Source: Owenia fusiformis (lineage: Eukaryota > Annelida > Polychaeta > Sabellida > Oweniidae). Taken from it: 11,000 bases of DNA. The notes beneath the pieces were generated by a model. The model did no database searches, was not told where the DNA came from, and saw only the letters and a program-made list of their open reading frames with translations. The DNA lies in assembly GCA_903813345.2 (NCBI GenBank), contig CAIIXF020000424.1:64001-75000 (forward strand), in the 5' to 3' direction. Below, piece after piece: positions 1 to 6,842 of the stretch. Position 1 is the first letter of the stretch, and every line of letters starts with the position of its first letter. The position numbers were made by a program, and so were the translations under genes.

Positions 1-73
1 TTCATCATTGTCTGTTACACCTGTAACCATGAGGCTACAGACTCCTGTGCGCTCATCTGTGTTTATGTTATAA
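1..73 (-). CDS. Coding exon 8 (partial): second half of Ig3
   Basis: This exon is short and runs off the window edge. The acceptor reads TTTTGCAG on the minus strand (CTG at 74-76 of the given strand). One leading base completes the split codon CA|T (His531) from exon 7. Residues 532-555 start YNINTDERTG and end VTGVTDNDE, the D/E-strand and the start of the E-F turn of an I-set domain. The usual D-x-G-x-Y-x-C motif would follow just beyond the window. The exon is supported by the open frame, the phase-2 match to exon 7 and the direct continuation of the same Ig fold. Its real 3' end is not visible. Confidence 0.8.
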
Positions 74-296
74 CTGCAAAATGAAATGACAAACATAATT
101 AAGAAGTTTATTATCAATCTTTTTTCCATGTCCATCAGGCTTTATACATTAAGACATATCTGGGATTAAATTATCCTGTGAGTGTGACGTTATCAAAGTG
201 CCATGTCTGGTATTGCCTCATTCTGGAAAGTCACATGACTGAAGCTGACCAATGAGATACTTAGATATGTGATAATATCGTGAGAATCAAACTTAC

Positions 297-441
297 TGCT
301 GACTAGCATGTACTGGATGTCCCTTCCTACTCCAGATAATGTGAACTGGTGGTGTACCCTGCATAACACACTCAAAGTAGGCATTGCCACCATATACTAG
401 GGGCAGGTTTACTAACTTCTTAAGCACCCTTGGGGGAGCAC
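297..441 (-). CDS. Coding exon 7: first half of Ig3
   Basis: This 145-bp exon enters in phase 1 after TGTTTCAG and leaves in phase 2 at a consensus donor, GTAAGT. It encodes residues 484-530. GAPPRVLKKL is the A-strand entry, FECVMQGTPP carries the B-strand cysteine (C507), and IIWSRKG carries the core tryptophan (W519). The domain is completed by exon 8, so Ig3 is interrupted by an intron between the C and E strands. Ig1, by contrast, lies within one exon. Cysteine and tryptophan spacing is normal for a cytoplasmic I-set domain. Confidence 0.88.
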
Positions 442-1089
442 CTGAAACACAAGGAAATAGAAGCTCAGAGTCAATACATTTGGGCAATCATATTACAGTC
501 AAACCTGTAAAGTGGAACACCTCTAAAAGTGGAACACATCTTAGAGGTACCATAGGTGTTACTGTACATGGTTGGTTGTAATCTGCTACAAATACACTTA
601 TTGAATCTATTAAAACCAATTACTTAATTACAGATTATTAATTGTTAATTCAATTGTTGACTCATTGATTCAAACGTAACATAACATTCGAAATCAAAAT
701 TAAAATTGAAAGATGTTAGGTTTTTATACATAATATCTTTGAAAGTGCATGCGCAATAACTCTTAATACTAAATGGTTATTGATGCACACTGAAGTATAC
801 AGAAAGAAGCAGCAATGCTGTTTTACAGCTTACACTGATTCAAATAAGGTACAAGAGATTCTCATACATAGAGGATGATATAAAGACTACAATATAAGGG
901 TCTTCAATATATTTCATTTGCTTGTGGGAAATCAACATTCATTTGGAATTAGTCACAAAGGAGAATATGTCTTGAAAACTGAAACACACTTAAAAATGGT
1001 ACCTGTACATACATAGAAAATGCGAAATTTTACTATTTTTAATTCCAAATGATTATTTGATTCCACATGCAAATGAGAACTATTTCTAC
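442..1089 (-). other. Intron 6
   Basis: This 648-bp AT-rich intron has donor GTAGAA and acceptor TTTCAG. It carries the small pogo-like MITE candidate at 496-564. A CTATTTTTAA string at 1033-1042 fits the MEF2 consensus YTAWWWWTAR, but one such match is expected by chance in sequence this AT-rich. I see no further exon in it. Confidence 0.75.
496..564. mobile_element. Short pogo/Tc1-mariner-like MITE candidate with TA flanks
   Basis: The element begins CAGTCAAACCTG and ends in a sequence whose reverse complement begins CAGTAACACCTATGG. It is flanked on both sides by TA (494-495 and 565-566). Both ends also share ACCTCTAA further in (at 519-525 and, inverted, at 541-548), so the terminal inverted repeats are about 25-30 bp and imperfect with small gaps. 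A terminal CAGT and a TA target duplication are features of pogo-group Tc1/mariner elements. At 69 bp it is almost all terminal repeat and codes for nothing. It sits within intron 6. Confidence 0.5.
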
Positions 1090-1149
1090 CTTGGTCTTGA
1101 GTGGAAGGTGGCAAAGGTGGGGGTGCTGGTATATCACTACTGGGCTCCA
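1090..1149 (-). CDS. Coding exon 6: short Pro-rich linker
   Basis: A 60-bp phase 1-1 exon between the long Pro-rich exon and Ig3. The acceptor is TTCTATAG and the donor is AAG|GTAGAA. It encodes residues 464-482, EPSSDIPAPPPLPPSTQDQ, with split codons giving V463 and G483. The APPPLPP core is a polyproline ligand type suited to SH3, WW or profilin-like partners, which is inference from composition. Because it is symmetric (60 bp, phase 1-1) it can be skipped without changing frame, so it is a good cassette-exon candidate. Confidence 0.78.
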
Positions 1150-1900
1150 CTATAGAACATATAGAAACATACAAACACAGTTATACGAGGGCTATTCAAA
1201 AACTATTTAGTTTTGTTTCATGAAGTTTTTGAATAGTCTTCATATTCCTTGAAAATGGATAGAAAAATAGACAGCTATACGAGGGCTATTCAAAAACTAC
1301 TTTATGGACATTTGGTAAGTTTTGTATAGTCCTGGTATTCCTCACAAATGAATAGAATGTTGCATGGTGATGTTAAGTTTACAAGATGGACTACTGAATT
1401 AACAATTAGATGTTCAGTCATCTCCATACTTTCTAAACTTGCCATCACCACAAGAGGGGAACCAAAGACCAGAACCTTGCGATTCTGCAATGACTTTAAA
1501 TGTATCTCATCAACAGTCAATTTACATCTAAATATGAGATACAGGTCCAGTGTATGGTTCACAACAAGGGTGCAAAATTAAAAAGTCTTTAATGTAGAAT
1601 GCAGCATAGTAAAGCTTAAACAGATACAAGGTTCTCTATTGCATCTCATTCAACATTAACAAAAATAATTCATTAAACAAAATAAACAAGAGAACATGAA
1701 AAGAAGAATAAAAAAAAGAAAGACAGAAAGATAAATGCTGAGCTGAGTTTTAGACGCAGCACTACTAAGGCAGATAATCAACAGAAATATAAGATACTAA
1801 AAGATACTAAAGTAATAAGTGGAATAACATGGTAGCTTTCAAAGATTGCTCAAAGAATCCTCAACAGCTAAAGGCATGCATAGAGATGTATAGAGCATAC
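1150..1900 (-). other. Intron 5
   Basis: This 751-bp intron runs between the Pro-rich exon and the 60-bp linker exon, with donor GTATGC and acceptor TATAG. It contains the 94-bp tandem duplication at 1177-1364 and, next to it, an imperfect inverted repeat (1366-1380 against 1435-1449, 13 of 15 positions pairing). An AG-rich patch at 1700-1735 is low complexity. Open frames of 77-86 codons on both strands at 1302-1581 show no domain motif and no supporting splice sites. Confidence 0.7.
1177..1364. repeat. 94-bp tandem duplication with internal inverted repeats (MITE-like)
   Basis: Two units lie head to tail, 1177-1270 and 1271-1364. The first 29 bases of each are the same except for one T/C change, beginning ACAG(T/C)TATACGAGGG and running through CTATTCAAAAACTA. 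The right parts are diverged but collinear: AAGTTTT..ATAGTC..TATTCCT occurs at exactly +94. Within unit 1, CTATTCAAAAACT (1192-1204) pairs perfectly with AGTTTTTGAATAG (1224-1236) across a 19-base loop. ACGAGGGCTATTCAAAAA resembles the ends of mariner-type elements as I remember them; no transposase is present. Confidence 0.65.
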
Positions 1901-2311
1901 CTTCCACTTTGAGCGGACTTATAGGGGAGGCTGGGGGCATTTGCTGAGCCACTGGGGAAAATGGTGGCTGTATTTGTTGTGGGGCCACTGGTTGAGGCTT
2001 TCCCACAGGCGGCATTGGTGGGGCATCAGGCACCACCTTAGGTTTAGGTGATACTGGCCCTGGCATGAATTTCTTCTGAGGAGGAGCGGTAGCAGTAGGC
2101 TTAAACTTGGGCACAACAAATGATGGCTGTTGTGCCTGTAGCTCTGGAGCCTTAGGAGGTGGTTGAGCCACCTTTCTAGGCAAAGCAGGGGAAGGCTTTG
2201 GCTCACTTGGCACCTTAGGACCAACTTTCTTCGCCATTTTTGGTGATGGTGGTGTAATCTTAGGTGAAGGAGCCACAGGGGCTTTAGGTGGAGCAGCAAG
2301 CTTTGGTGCAG
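1901..2311 (-). CDS. Coding exon 5: long Pro/Ala/Lys-rich disordered region
   Basis: This 411-bp phase 1-1 exon has acceptor CTCTCTCCAG and donor GAAG|GTATGC. It encodes residues 327-462. About 43 of 136 residues are proline (near 32%) and about 18 are lysine, while Asp plus Glu are only about 4. It is therefore a basic Pro-rich linker rather than an acidic PEVK segment. PxxP patterns include KITPPSP (class I SH3-like) and PALPRK (class II-like), and SP/TP sites are frequent (SPK, PSP, SPI). Titin-, palladin- and myopalladin-type proteins carry such regions between Ig modules to bind SH3 proteins, profilin or VASP. No FPPPP VASP motif is present here. The exon is symmetric, so frame-neutral skipping is possible. 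Confidence 0.85.
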
Positions 2312-2604
2312 CTGGAGAGAGAGTATATAGTGAAGAAGGGGAATAGGTAGAGAAGACAGTTAGAGTGAGACAATAGACATATTAATGTTGAGTAAATCCA
2401 AAAGATACCATTGGTACATGTAACAGTAGAGTAAATCTAGTTTAACATAGTGTTTAAATCAGAGGAGTAAGGTTGTTGATTTGTTGTCGATTAACAGTAT
2501 TCAGAGATACATATATATGATTTATTAGACAATTATTCACAACATAGAAGTGCAAGATAGGATTCAGAGGGGCAAATGTTCACATAAACCTGTCAGAATC
2601 TTAC

Positions 2605-3052
2605 CTTGCATTGGTATTCCAGTTTTAGGTATAGCTGGCGCCACTGGCGGTGGCGGTGCTGCTTTCTTGGGCATTTCATCTACCCGCAGATAGCAAAATG
2701 TTGTATGTGATCCATGGGCATTGGTTGCTAAGCAACTAAATTTCCCAGCATCCTCAGGGTAAACCTCGCGTATGATTAACTGACAGACATTGGTCTGTGG
2801 GTTGTAATCAATGGAGAAATCGTGAGAATTATGAATTTCAACATCTTCCCGGTACCACTTGATAATCGGCTCTGGGTGTGCCCTCACAACACACTCAAGA
2901 ACGACCTTCTGACCTTCTTTACCGAAGGTATTTTGTAGTGGTCTTTGGAAAGATGGTGCACCATCATTAACCTCCGCCTTCCATTTGGGGGGTCCCTGGG
3001 ATGGTGGGGGAGCTATTGCTGGCTCCGTTGAACGAGACAGTGCAAACGTTTT
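2605..3052 (-). CDS. Coding exon 4: linker plus complete Ig2
   Basis: A 448-bp exon entering in phase 0 after GTTGCAG and leaving in phase 1 at CAAG|GTAAGA. It encodes residues 177-325. The first 30 residues are a linker (STEPAIAPPPSQGPPKWK). Ig2 follows from APSFQRPLQ (about 207) to CYLRVDE (about 302). It has the B-strand cysteine in VVLECVV (C230), the core tryptophan in IIKWYRED (W242) and YPEDAGKFSCLATN with the F-strand cysteine (C283). An extra cysteine pair candidate is C266 (NVCQL) and C296 (TTFCYL). The exon ends with a Pro-rich tail, AAPPPPVAPAIP. The whole Ig domain is in one exon, and it is a normal disulphide-type or free-thiol I-set module. Confidence 0.93.
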
Positions 3053-3282
3053 CTGCAACACAAACATCAGAAAAAATTCAAATGGTATTCAGATTTTCAA
3101 AATAATGCTATTCTGCTATATGAATTTTATTCTGAATAAATATCTTGAAAGCTTTGTTTCAAAGCAAACAGTATTGAACCCTGCAAAACATATGCTGATT
3201 CCTATATTTTCCATTTTATTTTGCAATTCCAAAAGTCCTTCATGAACTTTTTGTCGCATACTGGGATATGTACTGTACAAAC

Positions 3283-3449
3283 CTGGAACGTGACTGTCTC
3301 CTGTTCCTGCTGTGCCCATGTAGATGTTCCAATGGCCTGTTTTATTGTTGTTTTAGCACGTCTCTCGGGGGAGCGGCCACTGGATGACTCCCGGGACGGC
3401 GTTCTTGGGGGTGGAGGAGAGGCAGTGTCTTCTCGTTCTGCCCGAGAAG
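3283..3449 (-). CDS. Coding exon 3: Ser/Pro/Arg-rich linker between Ig1 and Ig2
   Basis: This 167-bp exon enters in phase 1 after TGTATTTAG and leaves in phase 0 at CAG|GTTTGT. It encodes residues 122-176. It starts SRAEREDTASPPPPRTPSRE and continues with SGRSPERRAKTTIKQAIG and TSTWAQQEQETVTFQ. The TPSR and SPERR sites are proline-directed or basophilic phosphorylation candidates. A Ser/Pro-rich segment directly after a Z2-like Ig is also found in vertebrate titin, in the region leading to the Z-repeats. It is the only exon pair boundary in phase 0, so skipping it alone would break the frame. Confidence 0.85.
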
Positions 3450-3777
3450 CTAAATACAAAAAATAATATTATAAAATCTATTCAGGTACATAATACAGTA
3501 AATAAATGGAACAAATTTGAAATTCCTAAGAAGTGTTCTACTTGGGAGGTGCTCATTACACTGGAGTATCTACCATCACAGCTATATAGCAAATACATGG
3601 ATTTTTCAAGATAACAGCTAATTTTTCAGGTCAAGTCAATTCAAGTCAAAGTGTGTAATGCTATACAAGCATTCATGAAAATGAAGACTCCTACTGCCCA
3701 AAAACTGACAAAAATCAAACATTTAAATAGGCCCCTTATATGAATGTGCAAGCTAAACTGACAGTCCAGTCTCTTAC
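3450..3777 (-). other. Intron 2
   Basis: A 328-bp intron with donor GTAAGA directly after Ig1 and acceptor TTTAG. It is AT-rich; a short GTCAAGTCAATTCAAGTCAA stretch (3631-3650) repeats TCAAGTCAA twice. I see nothing else in it. Confidence 0.7.
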
Positions 3778-4065
3778 CTTCCACAATAAGTTCAGCTGTG
3801 CATCGTGCCTCTCCTGCCGGATTCTCAGCCTTGGCTGTAAATTTACCAGAGTCTTCGTAGAAGACCTCAGGAATGTACAAGGAGTGAACATCTCCATCTT
3901 GTGTAATCTCAAAATCGGGAGTGCTAATAATTTGCTCTCCTTCTCGGTACCATGTTACGGTGGGTGGCGGTTGACCCGACACACGAATAGTCAGTTTGAC
4001 ATTGTTTCCCTCCTTAATCTCGCGGCTTTGGAGACGCTGAGAAAATGTAGGAGGAATCATAGAAG
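3778..4065 (-). CDS. Coding exon 2: Ig1, a cysteine-less I-set domain like titin Z2
   Basis: This 288-bp phase 1-1 exon has acceptor TTTTGCAG and donor GAAG|GTAAGA. It encodes residues 26-120, one full Ig domain from IPPTFSQRLQS to AELIVE. The core tryptophan is present in VTWYREG and the YEDSGKFTAKAENPAG turn is typical. Both canonical cysteine positions are replaced: Ile in VKLTIRVSG and Ala in KFTAKAEN. As I recall the family, titin Z2 has the same property and a similar FxQRLQS...EDSG...AELLV framework. This makes titin/Sallimus-like Z-disc proteins the closest match in feel; palladin-group proteins remain possible. All candidate first exons in this window end in phase 1 and could splice to this exon. 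Confidence 0.93.
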
Positions 4066-4598
4066 CTGCAAAACAGAAAGTAAGTCATTGATACAAGGAT
4101 GTCTCTTTATTGCATTTCACATTTAAGTTATTTGAAGTAAGTTTAATGTTGAACCTTTTTACCATAAGAAAAGGAATATCAATCCTGATAGTCCTATATC
4201 TAATATACATCTACTTCCAATTTGCCACAACTGACCTGATGTTCTTATACCTCAACCTATTGTGTGATTAATATTTCACTCTATAAACAAGATGCTCCTA
4301 CAAATACATACTTATCAAGTGAGGGTGCCGAATTAGAATGTATCTCCTCATATGTTTTGGCCATCTTGTTAGAATATAGTAACTCTCAGACATTTTCATA
4401 TTATGCTATTCATTTCTTGACTCTTAGCTATAGTGGTGAGAACACATCAGAGATTCTTTATCTATTTAGGAGGAGGTTTACTCAATTACTCAATATCTAA
4501 TAATTAGATTAAATGATAAATAAGAAATTCTTGAACTTATAGTATATTATACATGTTAAAATCCTTATAGGAAATAAAGCTGCCCTAAACATGTATAC
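4066..4598 (-). other. Intron 1 (common acceptor side)
   Basis: A 533-bp AT-rich intron between the 24-codon leader exon and the Ig1 exon. The acceptor has a clean pyrimidine tract (CTTTCTGTTTTGCAG). A 78-codon open frame on the opposite strand (4264-4500) has no recognisable motif and ignores codon bias. I see no exon or repeat here. Confidence 0.65.
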
Positions 4599-4671
4599 CT
4601 GCATCTTGAAATGCCACATCACTCAAGAGTTGGCGTAATTTATCCAATTTCCTGGCCTGTATAGAAGCCAT
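4599..4671 (-). CDS. Coding exon 1: 24-residue leader with start codon
   Basis: The start codon at 4671-4669 lies in a good context (A at -3, G at +4). The 73 nt encode MASIQARKLDKLRQLLSDVA and then FQDA, and end at GCAG|GTATAC in phase 1, exactly what the Ig1 exon needs. An in-frame TGA lies 12 nt upstream, so the frame is closed on its 5' side. The segment is charged and leucine-spaced (IQARKLDKLRQLL), predicting a short amphipathic helix rather than a signal peptide. The only AG just upstream (TTCAG) would enter in phase 2. If the phase-1 donor at 5908 joined there, the junction would read TAA. A start exon therefore fits better than an internal exon. Any 5' UTR exon is not identifiable. 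Confidence 0.65.
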
Positions 4672-4679
4672 TCTGAATT

Positions 4680-5867
4680 GTCATATAAATCCAAAATTGA
4701 CTATACATTGGTCAAAACCAAGTGCAGAAAATCACGATCTACTCCATCTATTACATCCAACAGAATTCAAGGCTGACCTCCGAAAAAGACCCTGTTGAAG
4801 CGAGATTTAATTGAAGTTGAATGAACCATGACAAATATCACTAATCCTTTGACCACAGTTTCCTATCTCAAAAACTTAATCTAAATTGGATTTAATAAAA
4901 ATACAAGCCATATCTAGTTTATGTTGTTTAGGAGGTTGACTTTGAACCTATGAGAGCCATAAAAATGTCTTGATAGAAGATAGAAAGTCAATAATTCTGT
5001 ATCTAAGGAGGATGGACTGATGAGTTACCTGCAGGAGTCAGGTTTATAGCTCTTAGAGATAGCAACCCTGTATATGTTGCTGGTAGGAATAACAATCGAT
5101 GTAAAACGTGAAAAGTCAAAGAAAAACTGAAAAGCAAAATGGAAAAAAGTAAAGAGGAATGTGTGCCATTAAAGCAAGTGAAAAATGATTTCTTATTGTT
5201 TGTTTGTTGTTTGTTCATATTTTAATTATCGTCATATTTTTCATTATTAATATCTATTTTATTTCACTAAGACCATAAATCTACAATGTTTGATAAAATA
5301 TCTAGGTGAAGAAAATGTGAATGGTGCTAAAACTGGCTTCTTCATGACATGACTATCTTGGTATATCTAGGATATGCCTGAATGTACTGATATAATGGTG
5401 ATAAATCAGACAAAACCATACCATCAACATACTAGACGTATCAACCTACCATTAGTATATCTAGTTAATGTAGAGGTAGGGTATGGAGAGATGGGCCCGG
5501 GGAATAGCCTGGATTATTGAGAACTGAATATATTACTTGTTTGCTAGTCTAATTTGTTGTTTTCCTTGTGTTTTTTTGCGAATCTTTCAAGCAATCAAAC
5601 CTCTTGTTTGTTTCATTTGTGTTTGTATGACCATTAAATACCACAATGAAAGAGACCCAACTAGCACACATCCCATTGTATCCTGATGGAGAAGCATGAT
5701 ATTCTAATATGAAAATCTTAATCAATCATGTAGCATATTAAATAACCATGTGAGTTATAATTGTAATTAATTAAGCCAAGGCACATGATGTAACACAACA
5801 CACCATTGCCCAAAGGTACACCAATGTACTAATCAAATATTACAAAATGCTACTGAGAGCAAAATAC
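4680..5867. other. Non-coding stretch between the two candidate first exons
   Basis: AT-rich sequence with no coding signature on either strand. It contains a short TTTG-type simple repeat (about 5197-5213). It would hold the promoter of the 24-codon leader exon if that exon is a true first exon, but I find no convincing TATA box or initiator at a fitting distance. If the 5909-6842 exon splices to Ig1, this stretch is intronic. Confidence 0.5.
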
Positions 5868-5873
5868 TTTATT
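5868..5873 (-). promoter_or_regulatory. Candidate polyadenylation signal AATAAA
   Basis: The canonical hexamer lies on the minus strand four bases after the TAA stop (5879-5877) of the 321-codon frame. A GT-rich stretch (TTGGTGTACC) follows about 40 bases later. It would give a very short 3' UTR. The hexamer is common in AT-rich DNA, so position is the main argument. Confidence 0.35.
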
Positions 5874-5876
5874 AAG

Positions 5877-6842
5877 TTAGCAACATGCAGTTTTGTATTT
5901 TGACTTACATGTACTTGTCTTTGCCAGGCCACCATAAGGGCATAGGTGACAATAATTGAGTGTGTCACCATAGCAGGGTGGGATACCATTTGCTTTACCA
6001 TCACTTTGTATTTTATCCAAGTGATCAGTAGCTATATCATCAGCCCATGTCACATGAACCTCATAATCAGATTTGAATCTATGTTGCTTTGTTAAGTTTG
6101 ATTTCAAAGCTGACTTTAATGGTTTGTTTGTAGTTGGAAAAGTTTGAAATATTGTTTGGCATGTTGTTATATTGCCTGTGTTTGGAATAGATTTACCATT
6201 GGTTACTTTACAATGTCTGTCTGATATTAAATGTGCATCATTTATTTTAGGATACCTTTGTTGTGGGAAAGTCTTAGCATGTACAACCATAAGTTCCATA
6301 TGTTTAACTGTTGGTTCAGCAGTGTTGGCCTGGGAATTATCAACATGAACCTCTGTATGGTGAATATCCTCAAATTTTCCCTGAGCCTCACCTTCACAAA
6401 CTTTTGTATGGTGAGTATCTACATATCCCTGATTCTCATTTACAAGAGATTTTGTATTCTGAGTTTCTACATATTTTCTCTGTATCTCATCTTCATCAGC
6501 TTTCGTATAGTTCGATTCCAAAACAATATCAGATTGGACTTCAATTTTTGATATTGATTCAGCAATATCTACTGGTCTTATGTCAAATTTATATTCACTG
6601 ATCTCTAAGTGTTTTGCCTTAGCAGCATCACACTTAGGTAAAGTATCATTTGCTACTCTTGCTTTAGTAACTGGCCAAGGAGGGTACTTATTTTCAAACA
6701 CTGCTTTATCCTGTTCTTGTTCCTCATCTGTGCTTTTCATTCTTTCTGACAGACTACAAGTCAATGTTCTTGATGACTGTTGCTTCCGTATGGTAGAATT
6801 TGTAGATTTTGTCACTCGATGGGATATCCAGTTATGTGCCAT
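5877..6842 (-). CDS. 321-codon frame: alternative first exon (6842-5909) or single-exon gene with VTWADD motif
   Basis: The start at 6842 has context AAAATGG, with an in-frame TGA upstream. I do not recognise the protein as a whole. Visible parts are a basic Ser/Thr-rich N-terminus (1-40), an acidic stretch (STDEEQEQD, 37-45), four degenerate 16-17 residue repeats (112-174), PLKSALKSNL (241-250), VHVTWADD (262-269) and a late cysteine cluster (C290, C298, C301). VHVTWADD resembles the RVxF-type PP1-docking motif followed by AD, seen in several PP1 regulators. No signal peptide or membrane segment is seen. Two endings exist. Splicing at ACAT|GTAAGT (5909) gives 311 codons in phase 1, compatible with the Ig1 exon. 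Reading through adds CKSKYKTACC and a stop next to AATAAA. Coding status is likely from the length and the ordered repeat; which ending is used is unknown. Confidence 0.65.
   Translation of the reverse strand: MAHNWISHRVTKSTNSTIRKQQSSRTLTCSLSERMKSTDEEQEQDKAVFENKYPPWPVTKARVANDTLPKCDAAKAKHLEISEYKFDIRPVDIAESISKIEVQSDIVLESNYTKADEDEIQRKYVETQNTKSLVNENQGYVDTHHTKVCEGEAQGKFEDIHHTEVHVDNSQANTAEPTVKHMELMVVHAKTFPQQRYPKINDAHLISDRHCKVTNGKSIPNTGNITTCQTIFQTFPTTNKPLKSALKSNLTKQHRFKSDYEVHVTWADDIATDHLDKIQSDGKANGIPPCYGDTLNYCHLCPYGGLAKTSTCKSKYKTACC
6321..6509 (-). repeat. Coding tandem repeat, four degenerate copies of 16-17 codons
   Basis: Residues 112-174 of the 321-codon frame align as YTKADEDEIQRKYVETQ, NTKSLVNENQGYVDTH, HTKVCEGEAQGKFEDIH and HTEVHVDNSQANT. 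The common pattern is xTK-x-x-(E/N)-x-E-x-Q-G-(K/Y)-(Y/F/V)-x-(D/E)-T-H. At DNA level the GTAT landmark recurs with spacings of 51, 48 and 51 bases, all multiples of three. This argues that the frame is or was translated. The function is unknown. Confidence 0.7.

Larger units (their letters stand above)
1..4671 (-). other. Gene model: 5' part of a titin/palladin-like I-set Ig protein (8 coding exons, 3' end outside window)
   Basis: Joining 4671-4599, 4065-3778, 3449-3283, 3052-2605, 2311-1901, 1149-1090, 441-297 and 73-1 gives 1665 nt, or 555 codons with no stop. Junction phases are 1, 1, 0, 1, 1, 1 and 2, and every donor phase matches the next acceptor. Introns are 533, 328, 230, 293, 751, 648 and 223 bp, all GT-AG. 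Domain order is leader (1-24), Ig1 (about 28-120), Ser/Pro linker (122-206), Ig2 (about 207-301), Pro-rich region (about 302-482), Ig3 (484 onward). There is no signal peptide or membrane segment, so an intracellular cytoskeletal role fits. Titin, Sallimus/zormin, palladin, myopalladin and myotilin share such I-set domains with Pro/Ser-rich linkers. The exact orthologue is not decided, because the C-terminal part that would separate them is missing. Predominant phase-1 borders are usual for Ig-domain genes. Confidence 0.85.

Noticed and set aside
1302-1581. Open frames on both strands (86 and 77 codons) in intron 5
   Set aside because: No motif, no fitting acceptor/donor pair, and the two frames shadow each other within a repeat-bearing intron.
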